DNA of 64,000 nt, from positions 3,811,501-3,875,500 of the forward strand of contig NZ_CP121695.1 of NCBI RefSeq assembly GCF_029761915.1. The letters are read 5' to 3'. The translations under genes and the position numbers were made by a program. Each line of letters begins with the position of its first letter. Position 1 is the first letter of the stretch. Below are positions 22,422 to 34,037 of the stretch, in pieces. The notes under the pieces are model-generated. The model was not told the DNA's origin. It did not search any database and saw only the letters and a program-made list of their open reading frames with translations. Source of the DNA: Bradyrhizobium sp. CB1650. GTDB taxonomy: Bacteria; Pseudomonadota; Alphaproteobacteria; Rhizobiales; Xanthobacteraceae.

Positions 22422-22756
22422 GATCGGGGAAGCCTCTTGGGAACGGCGCCTCTGGCGCCAACTGGAATGTCCGGCGCCTCTTAGCACCGGGACGCGGCGG
22501 ACGAAAGCCAAGTGATTATGCACTTTTAGCTCATCCAGCTTCCGCAGATGGGGAGCCGCGGCCCGCCGTCCGGTCGGGCCCGCGCTCAAGTTTCAGGCGA
22601 GATTCAAAAGCCGATTCTAACCCCGTTATTTCCCTTGAGAATTTTGTCAGGACAGGCAAACCACAGGCGGACGGAGCCAGCCCAAGGGGGCGGCTTGAAT
22701 CAATTCCTTGGAACGCCTGCGCAAGGCCTTGAGCGGTAGCGTGAAAGCAGAACGAA
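22422..22756. other. Divergent promoter region of icd and trmJ
   Basis: 335 bases without a supported gene. Both flanking genes read away from it. Just after the icd start there is a GGCGCC-rich palindromic patch (GGCGCCTCTGGCGCC, 22444-22458, then CGGCGCCTC). No recognised regulator site. Confidence 0.4.
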
Positions 22757-23947
22757 ATGTCGGGGACTGACAAGAGCAAGACGGGCCTCGCGCTCGATGG
22801 TCCCATCGTGATCCTGGTCGAGCCGCAGCTTGGCGAGAACATCGGCATGACGGCGCGCGCCATGGGCAACTTTGCCCTCAGCCGCTTACGCATCGTCAAC
22901 CCCCGCGACGGCTGGCCCAATATCGCCGCCCAGCGCGCCGCCGCCGGCGCCGACCACATCCTGCAACGGGTCGAGCTGTTCGACACCGTCGAGCAGGCGG
23001 TCGCCGATCTCGATCTCCTGTTTGCCACCTCCGCCCGCGCCCATGACCAGGCCAAGCCGGTGGTGGGGCCTGAGGCGGCAGCAAGCGAGATCTCGGGGCA
23101 CATCGCCGCAGGAGGCGGGGCGGGCATCCTGTTCGGCCGTGAGCGCTGGGGGCTGACGAACGAGGAGGTCGGGCTCGCCAACCGGATCATCACCTTCCCC
23201 GTCAATCCGGGGTTTGCCTCGCTGAACCTTGCCCAGGCCGTGCTGCTGGTCGGCTACGAGTGGTTCAAGCGGGCCACAGCGGGCGCGCTGCCCCACGCCA
23301 TGCCCGAGCGCTCCGAGCGCGCCTCGCAGCATCAGATGCAGGCCTTCTTCGACAACCTCGTGCGCGAGCTCGACAAGGTCGAATTCCTGCGCCCTGCCGA
23401 GAAGCGCGACACCATGCTGGTGAACCTGCGCAACATCTTCACCCGCATGGAGCCGACCAAGCAGGACATGCACACCCTGCACGGCGTGGTCATGGCGATC
23501 GCTGAGGGGCGGAAGGGGCCTGCCAAGGGCGGCGTGCTCGACGGCGAGCAGGCGACGCGGCTGCGCGCGCTTCTGGCCGAGCACGGGCAGGGCGGCGGGG
23601 TGCCCGACAGCGGCAGCACGGTGCGCGGGCTCGCGCGCCTGCTCCGCCGTAACCCGACCGATGCCGAGCGCCTGCTGTGGCAGGCGCTGACCCGGGACCG
23701 CCGCTTCGCCGGCCAGTTCAAGCGCCAGACCCCGGTCGGCCGCCACATTCCGGATTTCGTCTCGTTTGTGCACCGGATCGCGATCGAGCTGGTGAACGTG
23801 GGCGAGAGCGAGACCATCGTCGCCGACCGGGCGGCGCGGCGGGCGTGGCTGGAGGCGCGCGACTATCGGGTGATCGAGATGCGGGCCGTGGAGGTGGAGC
23901 GCGATCTCGCGGCGGAGCTGGAGCGATTGCAGCGTCTGGTGGAGTGA
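22757..23947 (+). CDS. trmJ: TrmJ-type tRNA 2'-O-methyltransferase fused to a DUF559 endonuclease-like domain
   Basis: Residues 1-250 are a SPOUT methyltransferase of the TrmJ class, which 2'-O-methylates position 32 of tRNAs: VEPQLGENIGMTARAMGNF, RDGWPN, AGILFGRERWGLTNEE and PGFASLNLAQAVLLVGYE. Residues about 285-396 are a different domain: GLARLLRRNPTDAERLLW, FKRQTPVGRHIPDFV, then IAIELVNVGESE. This is the DUF559/VSR-like fold (F.RQ..IG..I.DF......IEL). The usual D-G/H after IEL is replaced by V-N-V-G-E-S, so the nuclease site is probably inactive or altered. There is no frame break between the parts. Confidence 0.88.
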   Translation: MSGTDKSKTGLALDGPIVILVEPQLGENIGMTARAMGNFALSRLRIVNPRDGWPNIAAQRAAAGADHILQRVELFDTVEQAVADLDLLFATSARAHDQAKPVVGPEAAASEISGHIAAGGGAGILFGRERWGLTNEEVGLANRIITFPVNPGFASLNLAQAVLLVGYEWFKRATAGALPHAMPERSERASQHQMQAFFDNLVRELDKVEFLRPAEKRDTMLVNLRNIFTRMEPTKQDMHTLHGVVMAIAEGRKGPAKGGVLDGEQATRLRALLAEHGQGGGVPDSGSTVRGLARLLRRNPTDAERLLWQALTRDRRFAGQFKRQTPVGRHIPDFVSFVHRIAIELVNVGESETIVADRAARRAWLEARDYRVIEMRAVEVERDLAAELERLQRLVE

Positions 23948-24229
23948 ATCGGTGATCGGCACCTCGGCGCGACCCCGATTTTCGCTTTGACTCGTGTTAC
24001 CTGAAGTATAACATCACTTTCATACTTATTGGGGGTTGAGTTCGTTTCGCGCGTTCGGCACCGATGGGGCGGTGATACTTCCAGCTCATTTGGTCTACTA
24101 CAACTGCGACTCCTGGCTCGCGCGTGCGGCTCGCCCTGACAGCTTGTTGGGGGTGACATGCATTCAATTCTGCGGGGATTTCGGAATCGCATTTCCAGTC
24201 AGTCTAAGGAGATCACGCGCGAACGGCGG

Positions 24230-25231
24230 GTGACGACGCGTCTGGTCCCGGTGGTTGCCGTCGTGTTGGCGGGATGCTCACTGCACCCCGTGCAGCAAGA
24301 GGTCACCGGCATTCGGACAGCCGATCTGGTGCAATATATCCGTTGCGAGACGCGACTGGCGATCCAGGACAAGGCGATCGAGCTACTCATCGACGAATAT
24401 CGTCAAAATCCCTCAATTCCCCAAAGCCCCTTGATCGCGGAGCTGACCGACCGGCGCGGCAAGACATGGGACCCCAAAATCAAGGCGCGAATGAACGCTC
24501 ACGAGCGACTGATCTACGACCGTTACATCCAAACCGGCATCGCCTACGATTTTTCATTCGACATCACCGAGGACAACTCGGCGTCGGGCGCGGCCGATCC
24601 CGTCAAACTGTTTTCGGGCGGCGCCGCGGGCATCGGCCTGTCCGCAAGTGGCGATTTCAGGCGACAGAATATCCGGCACTTCATCGTTAGCGAGACCGCA
24701 CAGGACCTGCTCGAAAGCAATTCGGTCGGTATTGTGCGAGAGGAGGATCGCAAGGCCTATTGTCCTTCCGACTATCGATCTTCGAATTTTGCCTATCCAA
24801 TCTCCGGCAACATCGGGATGTACGAACTGATCTCGACCTTCTTCGACTTGAACGAGCTCAGAAGACTGACGGTTGACAAGAACACCTCGAAGGTCTTCGC
24901 CGATCAGCTAACATTCACGACGACCGTAACGGGATCGGCCTCTCCTCATGTCGTCGTGGCGCCCGTCGGAAACCGGTGGGGTCTCGCAGTTCCGGCAGCT
25001 CTTGGCGCCGGCGCCTCGAGGGTCGACAAGCATGCGGTTTTCATCGGCTTGTCGCTGGACACGTCGAAGAGCTTGGTGGGACAACCGGTTGCCGCGGCGG
25101 CGGTCGTTCCGGGCCGCTTCGCACGGTCGGCTCTGCAGAGAAGCGATATACGCTCGCCCACGGAGCAAAGCGCGCTCGATGCCATTTCCCAGGCGCGACT
25201 CGACTCGTATCTGGACCGCGCCTTCCGTTAG
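24230..25231 (+). CDS. Putative outer-membrane lipoprotein, about 333 aa
   Basis: The GTG at 24230 gives an ideal lipoprotein signal (TTRLVPVVAVVLAGCSLHPV) with the lipobox cysteine near residue 17. An ATG at 24158 is the longer alternative, but it yields an over-long charged leader. The mature part starts with VTGIRTADLVQYIRCETRLA, a motif I know from rhizobial lipoproteins of unknown function. A glycine-rich stretch (SGGAAGIGLSASGDF) and later beta-like segments follow. There are no catalytic motifs. Confidence 0.7.
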   Translation: MTTRLVPVVAVVLAGCSLHPVQQEVTGIRTADLVQYIRCETRLAIQDKAIELLIDEYRQNPSIPQSPLIAELTDRRGKTWDPKIKARMNAHERLIYDRYIQTGIAYDFSFDITEDNSASGAADPVKLFSGGAAGIGLSASGDFRRQNIRHFIVSETAQDLLESNSVGIVREEDRKAYCPSDYRSSNFAYPISGNIGMYELISTFFDLNELRRLTVDKNTSKVFADQLTFTTTVTGSASPHVVVAPVGNRWGLAVPAALGAGASRVDKHAVFIGLSLDTSKSLVGQPVAAAAVVPGRFARSALQRSDIRSPTEQSALDAISQARLDSYLDRAFR

Positions 25232-25414
25232 ATCCCAGGCGATCGCGGCGGCTGCGACGGCGAAAGACCGCACGGTCCTTCGCCGGTCGGCCGCGCCGTC
25301 GGCATTGGCACGTTTCGTGCACTCCGAAGCGACACGAAACGGCGTCGCTACTATGCTGCCTCCCGCAAGAGAACGGACTGGCGCGACGCTATGGTTGGCC
25401 AAGGGAGACCTGAC

Positions 25415-25903
25415 ATGAAACGATCCGACCTCACCGAAAAGCTGCTGGACATCAGGCGCGAGAAGGGCTGGAGCTGGAAATACATCTGCGAGAAGATCGG
25501 AGGCTATTCCGAAGTGCTGATCGTCGGCGCCATCCTCGGCCAGATGAAGCTGACCAAGCCGCAGGCGGCCAACGCAGGCGAACTGTTCGGCCTGTCGAAC
25601 ACCGAAGTCGCGATGCTCAACGAGGTGCCGATGCGCGGCGCCGGCACACCGATGCCGCCCACCGATCCGCTGATCTACCGCTTCTACGAGATGGTGATGG
25701 TCAACGGCCCGGCCTGGAAGGCGCTGATCGAAGAGGAGTTCGGCGACGGCATCATGTCGGCGATCGACTTTGACATGGCAATCGAGCGCGTTGCCAATCC
25801 CAAGGGCGACCGCGTCAACATCACCATGAGCGGCAAATTCCTGCCCTACAAATATTACGGCGCCAGCGGCAACGTGCCGGAGTACGGCTTCAAGGAGGGC
25901 TGA
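25415..25903 (+). CDS. cynS: Cyanate hydratase (cyanase)
   Basis: Converts cyanate and bicarbonate to ammonia and CO2. It is 162 aa from ATG 25415, with AGGGAG upstream. It has an N-terminal helix-turn-helix-like domain (KRSDLTEKLLDIRREKGWSW) and the C-terminal catalytic domain. The three catalytic residues can be placed: Arg and Glu in IYRFYE (spacing three) and Ser in DGIMSAID, 26 residues after the Arg, exactly as Arg96, Glu99 and Ser122 in E. coli. No cynT or cynR is nearby. Confidence 0.96.
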   Translation: MKRSDLTEKLLDIRREKGWSWKYICEKIGGYSEVLIVGAILGQMKLTKPQAANAGELFGLSNTEVAMLNEVPMRGAGTPMPPTDPLIYRFYEMVMVNGPAWKALIEEEFGDGIMSAIDFDMAIERVANPKGDRVNITMSGKFLPYKYYGASGNVPEYGFKEG

Positions 25904-26150
25904 CCGAAGCGAAGGCGTCGCGGCGGCTTCCTGAGCGCAGCCGCCCAACGCCTGCTGGGCACGATCCGTCACAACCATGGTGCGGTCGATGTCTCGACGA
26001 ACCGGGGTGCAAGGAAAAGATCGCGGGCGCAGAAGGGCGGTTAACTCTTGGTGAAGCGACAGGTCCGTGTTTGCGATCCGAGGTTTGCCCGATCGCAACC
26101 TGTGGTGGCTAAGAACCGCCTCGCCACTTCAATCACAGGTGTCCCTCAGG

Positions 26151-26495
26151 ATGTTGCGCTCGCGTCTTGTCTCGACAGGCATTGCCCTGCTGTTCGTCAT
26201 CACTCCGGCCATCGCCCAGTCGCCGGGCCAAGGCTCGGTGCGTGTACAGAGCACGATCAACTTCTTCGTCGCGGGGCCGAGCGGGGACAGCGAGGAGGCG
26301 CAGAAACTGCGCGACCGCGCGCGTCGGACCGTTTACGAGATGGCTGCGCGCGAATGCGACCTCCTGCGGGAGGTGCTCGCCCGCGATTGCCGGAGGGAGT
26401 CGGTCAACACCAACATCAACCGGCAATTCGGCTCGCAGCAACCGGAAGGATTCAGCGTCAGTGGCTCGATGGGCTTTCAGATCACGCTGAAATAG
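26151..26495 (+). CDS. Small secreted hypothetical protein, 114 aa
   Basis: Starts at ATG 26151 to give a signal peptide (LRSRLVSTGIALLFVITPAIAQ). The mature part is VRVQSTINFFVAGPSGDSEE, then a helix with AARECDLLREVLARDC and VNTNINRQF. It has the look of a small periplasmic protein with two paired cysteines. A GTG at 26067 is in frame but would bury the signal. Function unknown; conserved in my recollection only within Bradyrhizobium-like bacteria. Confidence 0.6.
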   Translation: MLRSRLVSTGIALLFVITPAIAQSPGQGSVRVQSTINFFVAGPSGDSEEAQKLRDRARRTVYEMAARECDLLREVLARDCRRESVNTNINRQFGSQQPEGFSVSGSMGFQITLK

Positions 26496-26511
26496 CCGGC
26501 GAAGGCGGGGC

Positions 26512-26835
26512 TTACGTCCCCGCCTTCACCTCGGCGACCGCCACGGCGGTGAGCTCGTTCATCTTGGCGCGAATCGCTTGCTCGGTGATGGCGACGCTTC
26601 TGGCGGCGAAATCGGCCATGACCTTGCGCAGGACGTCGCCGTCGCCGGCTTCCTCGAAATCGGCCGCGACCACTTCCTTGGCGTAAGCGATCGCCGCATC
26701 CCCGGTAATGCCGAGCTTTTCCGCCGCCCACAGGCCGAGCAGCCGGTTGCGGCGCGCTTCGGCCTTGAACTTTTGCTCCTCATCAAGGGCGAATTTCTTC
26801 TCGAAACCTTCCTCGCGCTTGTCGAACGTGTTCAT
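26512..26835 (-). CDS. DUF1476 protein (F1-ATPase inhibitory zeta-subunit type)
   Basis: 107-aa helical protein reading TFDKREEGFEKKFALDEEQK, EARRNRLLGLWAAEKLGI and a C-terminal EQAIRAKMNELTAVA. This is the DUF1476 family, which in Paracoccus denitrificans includes the zeta subunit that inhibits the F1-ATPase. It is often encoded beside purC in alphaproteobacteria, as here, although on the opposite strand to purC. Cytoplasmic role in restraining ATP hydrolysis inferred from the family. Confidence 0.88.
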   Translation of the reverse strand: MNTFDKREEGFEKKFALDEEQKFKAEARRNRLLGLWAAEKLGITGDAAIAYAKEVVAADFEEAGDGDVLRKVMADFAARSVAITEQAIRAKMNELTAVAVAEVKAGT

Positions 26836-27145
26836 GCTTGTTCCAATTCCCTGCTGACTTGGACCCGGAGGCCGCGTTGCGGCGGCCCCGGCGCATGCCT
26901 AGATAGAGGGCACGAATCGGTAAAACAACGAGCCGTTAAGCCGCAGGCAAGACGGTATAAGTTGGCGCCGAACGGGCCGGATCGATTGTGCTGGGACAGC
27001 CAATCGGATAGGTTGCCTGAAGGCTTGGTTCCTGTTCTGTTTCCATGGGTTCCGGGTCGTTCACGGCAGCTCCGCTGTGGGTCCTAATCCTTGTCAACCG
27101 GAGCACACCAAATTCATGGATTTCAACAAAACACGGTACATCCCC
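26836..27145. other. Divergent promoter region of DUF1476 gene and purC
   Basis: 310 bases with no supported gene. A purC leader transcript could start here, but no purine riboswitch or PurR-type operator was recognised. An in-frame ATG at 27116 would add ten residues to PurC. Confidence 0.4.
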
Positions 27146-27913
27146 ATGAGCCGTCGGCGTCGCATTTATGAAGGCAAGGCAAAGGTCCTCTACGAAGGTC
27201 CGGAGCCGGGCACCTTGATCCAGCACTTCAAGGATGACGCCACCGCGTTCAATGCGAAGAAGCATCAGGTGATCGAGGGCAAGGGCGTCCTCAACAACCG
27301 GATCTCGGAGTACCTGTTTCAGCACCTCAACGACATCGGGGTGCCGACCCATTTCATCCGCCGCCTCAACATGCGCGAGCAGCTCATTCGCGAGGTCGAG
27401 ATCGTGCCGCTGGAAGTGGTGGTGCGCAACGTCGCCGCCGGCTCGCTGTCGCAGCGGCTCGGCATCGAGGAGGGCACGCAGCTCCCGCGCTCGATCATCG
27501 AATTCTACTACAAGAACGATCAGCTCAACGACCCCATGGTGTCGGAGGAGCACATCACGGCTTTCGGCTGGGCGACGCCGCAGGAGATCGACGACATCAT
27601 GGCGCTCGCCATCCGCGTCAACGACTTCCTCACCGGCCTCTTCCTGGGCATCGGCATCCGCCTCGTCGACTTCAAGATGGAGTGCGGGCGGCTGTTCGAG
27701 AACGAAATGATGCGGATCATCGTCGCCGACGAGATTTCGCCGGACTCCTGCCGGCTCTGGGACATCAAGTCGAACGAGAAGCTCGACAAGGATCGCTTCC
27801 GCAGGGATCTCGGCGGGCTGCTCGAGGCCTACACTGAAGTGGCGAAGCGCCTCGGCATCCTCATGGAGAACGAGCGGCCGGCGGGTTCGGGCCCGGTGCT
27901 GGTGAAGAGCTAA
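27146..27913 (+). CDS. purC: SAICAR synthase
   Basis: Makes phosphoribosylaminoimidazole-succinocarboxamide, step eight of purine synthesis. It is 255 aa from the ATG at 27146 ([17 protein letters not shown]). Signature elements are [34 protein letters not shown] and [11 protein letters not shown]. It is followed 14 bases later by purS, so the two are co-transcribed. Confidence 0.97.
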   Translation: MSRRRRIYEGKAKVLYEGPEPGTLIQHFKDDATAFNAKKHQVIEGKGVLNNRISEYLFQHLNDIGVPTHFIRRLNMREQLIREVEIVPLEVVVRNVAAGSLSQRLGIEEGTQLPRSIIEFYYKNDQLNDPMVSEEHITAFGWATPQEIDDIMALAIRVNDFLTGLFLGIGIRLVDFKMECGRLFENEMMRIIVADEISPDSCRLWDIKSNEKLDKDRFRRDLGGLLEAYTEVAKRLGILMENERPAGSGPVLVKS

Positions 27914-27927
27914 GAGGGGTTTTCGAC

Positions 27928-28167
27928 GTGAAGGCACGTGTTACCGTTACCTTGAAGACGGGCATCCTCGATCCGCAAGGCAAGGCCATCGAAGGCGCGC
28001 TGAAATCGCTCGGCGTCGACGGCGTCGCCAGCGTCCGCCAGGGCAAGGTGTTCGACATCGAGCTCGCCGGCGCGGACAAGGCGAAGGCCGAGGCCGTGCT
28101 GAAGGAGGCGGCCGACAAGCTGCTCGCCAACACGGTTATCGAGAACTACCGGGTCGAGATCGTCTGA
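27928..28167 (+). CDS. purS: Phosphoribosylformylglycinamidine synthase subunit PurS
   Basis: 79-aa alpha/beta subunit that bridges PurQ and PurL in the three-part FGAM synthase. It shows KARVTVTLKTGILDPQGKAI and LGVDGVASVRQGKVFDIELA, the family pattern. It is co-directional with purC, with a 14-base gap. The next gene on its strand, purQ, is displaced by an inserted corA gene. Confidence 0.96.
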   Translation: MKARVTVTLKTGILDPQGKAIEGALKSLGVDGVASVRQGKVFDIELAGADKAKAEAVLKEAADKLLANTVIENYRVEIV

Positions 28168-28181
28168 GCTCGCGCGGCGCT

Positions 28182-29198
28182 TCACAGCCATCCGACGCGG
28201 CGGAAGCGCCAGTACAATCCGAGGCAGGCAAGCGCCATCAGTCCCATCACGATGAAGTAGCCGTATTCCAGCTGCAGCTCCGGGATGTACTTGAAGTTCA
28301 TCCCGTAGATGCCGGCGACTGCCGTCGGGACGGCGAGGATCGCAAGCCAGGAGGCGAGCTTCTTGGAGACCGCGGTCTCCTGCGCCTGGCCGACCAAGAG
28401 ACTCGCTTCGAACGCGAAGGCGAGCACCTCGCGCATGGAATCGATGCGCTCCTGGATGTTGCGGACGTGATCGGTGACGTCGCGGAACAGCGGCTGCATG
28501 GTCGGGCGCACCATCGAGAGCTCGTCGTGCTCCAGTCGGCGACACACTTCGACCAGCGGCCCGATGGCGTTGCGCAGCCGCAAGAGGTCGCGGCGCAGCA
28601 TGTAGAGCCGCTCGATCTGCGCCCTGGTGATCGCGTGCGACAGCACATAGTCTTCGATTTCCTCGACCTCCTCGTGAATGCTCTCGAGCACGGGCGAGTA
28701 GTTGTCGACGATGAAATCGAGGATCGCATAGAGGATGTAGTCCTCGCCGCGCGCCAGCGCGCGCGGACAGCTCTCGCAGCGTTCGCGCACCGTCGTATAG
28801 GAGGTCGAGGCGCCGTGACGGACCGTCACGAGATAGCCGTCGCCGATGAAGATGTGGGTCTCGCCGAAGGCAATCCGGCCCTCGGTCAGTTGCGCAGTGC
28901 GCGCCACGATGAACAGGGCTTCGCCGTATTGCTCGATCTTCGGCCGCTGATGGGCGTGATTGGCGTCCTCGATCGCGAGCTCGTGCAGGTCGAACTGTTT
29001 CTGCACGGCACCGAGCAGCGCCATGCCCGGCTCGTGCAGGCCGATCCAGACGACGTGGCCGGGCTTCGCCCGCCAGCTCGAGGCCTCGCCGATGGCGATA
29101 TTGGCGACCCGCCGCCCGTCGACATAGGCGCCGGCTGCAACGATGCCCTCGGTGGAGACTGGTTCTGCTGGGGAGGCTGGCGACGACGGGACATTCAT
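28182..29198 (-). CDS. corA: CorA-family divalent metal ion transporter
   Basis: 338-aa transporter with a large soluble N-terminal domain and two C-terminal helices. The pore signature GMNF is in VPTAVAGIYGMNFKYIPELQ, followed by the second helix (YFIVMGLMALACLGLYW). A coiled region with EEVEEIEDYVLSH and RRDLLRLRNAIGP precedes it. Transports Mg2+ and related ions in the inner membrane. It is oriented opposite to, and interrupts, the pur genes: it ends 15 bases from purS. Confidence 0.93.
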   Translation of the reverse strand: MNVPSSPASPAEPVSTEGIVAAGAYVDGRRVANIAIGEASSWRAKPGHVVWIGLHEPGMALLGAVQKQFDLHELAIEDANHAHQRPKIEQYGEALFIVARTAQLTEGRIAFGETHIFIGDGYLVTVRHGASTSYTTVRERCESCPRALARGEDYILYAILDFIVDNYSPVLESIHEEVEEIEDYVLSHAITRAQIERLYMLRRDLLRLRNAIGPLVEVCRRLEHDELSMVRPTMQPLFRDVTDHVRNIQERIDSMREVLAFAFEASLLVGQAQETAVSKKLASWLAILAVPTAVAGIYGMNFKYIPELQLEYGYFIVMGLMALACLGLYWRFRRVGWL

Positions 29199-29360
29199 GG
29201 CTTCAATCCCGGGCAGATCATTCGGCCAAGTGACCGGTTATGGCATGTGCACAAAGCCGTCCGGCAAGGCTAGCACTGGTAAATTCCGCGTCAAATGGTT
29301 ATGTCTCTTCGCGAATTGGCCATAGCGCCAACCCGATTCCAATCCGCCCGGAACCTGATC

Positions 29361-30062
29361 ATGAAAGCCGCCATCCTCGTCTTTCCCGGCATCAATCGCG
29401 AGCGCGACATGGCGCGTGCGCTGAAGCTGATCTCCGGACACGAGCCGGCGATGGTGTGGCACGCCGAGAGCTCGCTGCCGGCCGGAACGGATCTCGTCGT
29501 CGTGCCCGGCGGCTTCTCCTACGGTGATTATTTACGTTGCGGTGCCATCGCGGCGCGCGCGCCGGTGATGGACGCGGTGCGCGACTATGCAGCGAAGGGC
29601 GGCCTCGTGCTCGGCGTCTGCAACGGTTTTCAGATCCTCTGCGAGTCCGGCCTGCTGCCGGGCGTCCTGATGCGCAATGAGCGGCTGAAATTCATCTGCC
29701 ACGACGTGCATCTGCGCGTCGAACGCTCCGACACGCCGTTCACCCGCGGCTACAATGCAGGGCAGGTGATCCGCGTGCCGGTCGCCCACGGCGAGGGCAA
29801 TTACGAGGCGGATGAGGAGACCATCAAACGCCTCGAAGGCGAGGGCCGCGTTCTCTATCGCTACTGCTCCGCCGACGGCGTCGTCGACGAGGCCCATAAC
29901 ATCAACGGCGCTGCGCATTCCATCGCCGGCATCGTCAACGACAAGGGCAACGTGCTCGGCATGATGCCCCACCCGGAAAACCACGTCGAAGACATCATGG
30001 GCTGCACCGACGGCCGCGGCCTGTTCGCAGGGCTCGTCCAGCATCTGGAAAAGGCCGCGTGA
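29361..30062 (+). CDS. purQ: Phosphoribosylformylglycinamidine synthase subunit PurQ
   Basis: Glutaminase subunit that supplies ammonia to PurL. The 233-aa protein starts at ATG 29361 ([20 protein letters not shown]). It has the class I amidotransferase Cys nucleophile in [15 protein letters not shown] and the His/Glu pair in MPHPENHVE. Its TGA overlaps the start of the next gene (GTGA). Confidence 0.97.
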   Translation: MKAAILVFPGINRERDMARALKLISGHEPAMVWHAESSLPAGTDLVVVPGGFSYGDYLRCGAIAARAPVMDAVRDYAAKGGLVLGVCNGFQILCESGLLPGVLMRNERLKFICHDVHLRVERSDTPFTRGYNAGQVIRVPVAHGEGNYEADEETIKRLEGEGRVLYRYCSADGVVDEAHNINGAAHSIAGIVNDKGNVLGMMPHPENHVEDIMGCTDGRGLFAGLVQHLEKAA

Positions 30063-31033
30063 TCGCATTCGTGCTGAGGCGGCTATCGGCCGCGATCGCG
30101 GTCGCTCTGCTCGCGAGCGCGGCGCTCGCGCAGGATTTCCCCAAGCGTCCGATCACCATGATCGTGCCGTTCGCGGCCGGCGGCACGTCGGACGTGATCG
30201 CGCGCACGGTCGCCGAGCAGATGGGCATCGCGCTCGGCCAGACCATCGTGATCGAGAACGTCGCCGGGGCCGGCGGATCGACCGCGCTGGCGCGCGCCTC
30301 CCGTGCCGAGCCGGACGGCTACACGATCGCGATCGGCAATGCCGGCACGAACGCCGCGACCTATACGATCTATCCAAAACTTCCGTTCACGCCTGATTCC
30401 TTCATGCCGATCGCCATGGTGGCCAAGACCTTCGGCATCATCGCCCTGCGCAAGGATTTTCCGGCGAAGGACCTCAAGGAGTTCATCGCCTACGCCAAGG
30501 CCAATCCCGGCAAGATCAATCTCGGTCATGCCGGCGTCGGGTCTTCGAACTACCTGATCTGCAAGAGTTTTGTGACGGCCGCGGGGATCGATGCGACGCT
30601 GGTCGGCTATCGTGGCGCTGCGCCCGCGCTCACGGATGCGGTCGGCAGCCAGATCGACGGCGTCTGCGATGCCGCGGCGTCCGTCTCGCAGTCGATCAAC
30701 GAGAAACTGGTGAACGGGCTGGTGGTCGGCTCCACCGTGCGCCTCGCCACGCTGCCCGATCTGCCCACTTCGGCCGAAGCGGGCCTGCCCGAATTCGAGG
30801 CACAAGGCTGGAATGGCCTGTTCGCGCCCAAGGGCACGCCGCCGGCCGTGATCGCCAAGCTGAATGCCGCCGCGCGCGCCGCGGTGGAGACGGAGGCGGT
30901 GAAGAAGCGATTTGCCGATCTGTCGACCGTTGCGCCTGATGCGGACGAGCACACGCCGGAGGTGCTCCAGCAGCTCGTGACGCGCGACGTCGAGAAGTAC
31001 CGTAAATTGCTGGCGGACGACGCCAAGCAGTAG
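30059..31033 (+). CDS. Tripartite tricarboxylate transporter substrate-binding protein (TctC/Bug family)
   Basis: 324-aa periplasmic protein with a cleavable signal ([20 protein letters not shown]), then [20 protein letters not shown], the Bug-family N-terminus that binds carboxylated ligands. It also has [11 protein letters not shown] and [23 protein letters not shown] start at 30059 overlaps the purQ stop by four bases, which suggests translational coupling. The membrane partners TctA and TctB are not in the window, so this is an orphan binding protein. Confidence 0.92.
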   Translation: MIAFVLRRLSAAIAVALLASAALAQDFPKRPITMIVPFAAGGTSDVIARTVAEQMGIALGQTIVIENVAGAGGSTALARASRAEPDGYTIAIGNAGTNAATYTIYPKLPFTPDSFMPIAMVAKTFGIIALRKDFPAKDLKEFIAYAKANPGKINLGHAGVGSSNYLICKSFVTAAGIDATLVGYRGAAPALTDAVGSQIDGVCDAAASVSQSINEKLVNGLVVGSTVRLATLPDLPTSAEAGLPEFEAQGWNGLFAPKGTPPAVIAKLNAAARAAVETEAVKKRFADLSTVAPDADEHTPEVLQQLVTRDVEKYRKLLADDAKQ

Positions 31034-31082
31034 CAGCGCCGACCGGAACCTTGCGGCACTTGTCTGGGTCCCGGGCGCGACA

Positions 31083-31109
31083 GCGCCTCGCCAAAGCTGG
31101 GCGAGGCGC
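31083..31109. terminator. Hairpin between convergent genes
   Basis: GCGCCTCGCC at 31083-31092 pairs with GGCGAGGCGC at 31100-31109, with a 7-base loop and no T-run. It sits between the ends of two convergent genes and probably marks their 3' ends. Confidence 0.45.
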
Positions 31110-31130
31110 GCGAAAGCGGAAGGCGTCGAG

Positions 31131-31610
31131 CTATGCGTTGGGCTGAGCTAGCGGCTTCCGCTTCACCCGCTTGATCGTACCGGAGAAGGTGAAGAGCGGC
31201 CGCCCGCCGGAGATCATCTTGCCGCGCAGGAAAATCAGCGAGCCGCCGGCGCGAGATACTTCCCCGGCGCATTCGATCAGCTCGCCCTCGCGTGCCGCGT
31301 CGAGGAATTCACAGGCGAAATTGGTCGTCACGGCCGGTCCATCCAGCTCATGGGTGGCGATCGCAAACAGGGAGTAGTCGGCGAACGCCATGAAGCAGCC
31401 GCCATGGACGTTCCCGGAGCCGTTGAGATGCTTCTTCTCGACCCGGAAGGCGCAGCGGACGCTGCCGTCCTGCTCGACCTTGTGCCAGAACGGGCCGATG
31501 TGGCTTTCAAAACTGTCGCGAATCCAGGTTCGCCAGCCCGTGAATTCCCCTTCGGTCGCGACGTGCAGGTCGGCGCGGCGGGGCGGGGACGCTTTGGTCA
31601 GTTCGTGCAA
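31131..31610 (-). CDS. PaaI-type hotdog-fold thioesterase, 159 aa
   Basis: Acyl-CoA thioesterase family. The key motif is NVHGGCFMAFADYSLFAIA, in which the HGG and downstream Asp are the hotdog active-site elements, followed by AVTTNFACEFLDAAREGELI and SLIFLRGKM. It precedes purL but runs in the opposite direction. Substrate not predictable. Confidence 0.88.
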   Translation of the reverse strand: MHELTKASPPRRADLHVATEGEFTGWRTWIRDSFESHIGPFWHKVEQDGSVRCAFRVEKKHLNGSGNVHGGCFMAFADYSLFAIATHELDGPAVTTNFACEFLDAAREGELIECAGEVSRAGGSLIFLRGKMISGGRPLFTFSGTIKRVKRKPLAQPNA

Positions 31611-31792
31611 GGAAATGGGCCTTCAATTACGGGTCTTTTGCCCTTAAATCCGATCCGTCCGCAGCTTGCAATTCCTGTTCCCGCGGACCCCGGCTGCAAA
31701 ACGTGGGACAGCGGGAAAATGCGTCATAAAGGGCTTTTCCCGGCCCCCCGATGTTCCTAAGAACGGCCAAACTCGCCGAAGGCCCCGAATCC

Positions 31793-34006
<2,214 letters not shown>

Positions 34007-34037
34007 GCCGCCGCCACAAACGCAATGACGTACAGCG

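Noticed and set aside
20964..22484. Long plus-strand frame of about 500 codons opposite icd
   Set aside because: Antisense shadow of icd (low-complexity valine/glutamate/aspartate composition) spilling into the repeat region.
26836..27145. Purine riboswitch or PurR box before purC
   Set aside because: No conserved purine aptamer core or palindromic operator was recognised in this gap.
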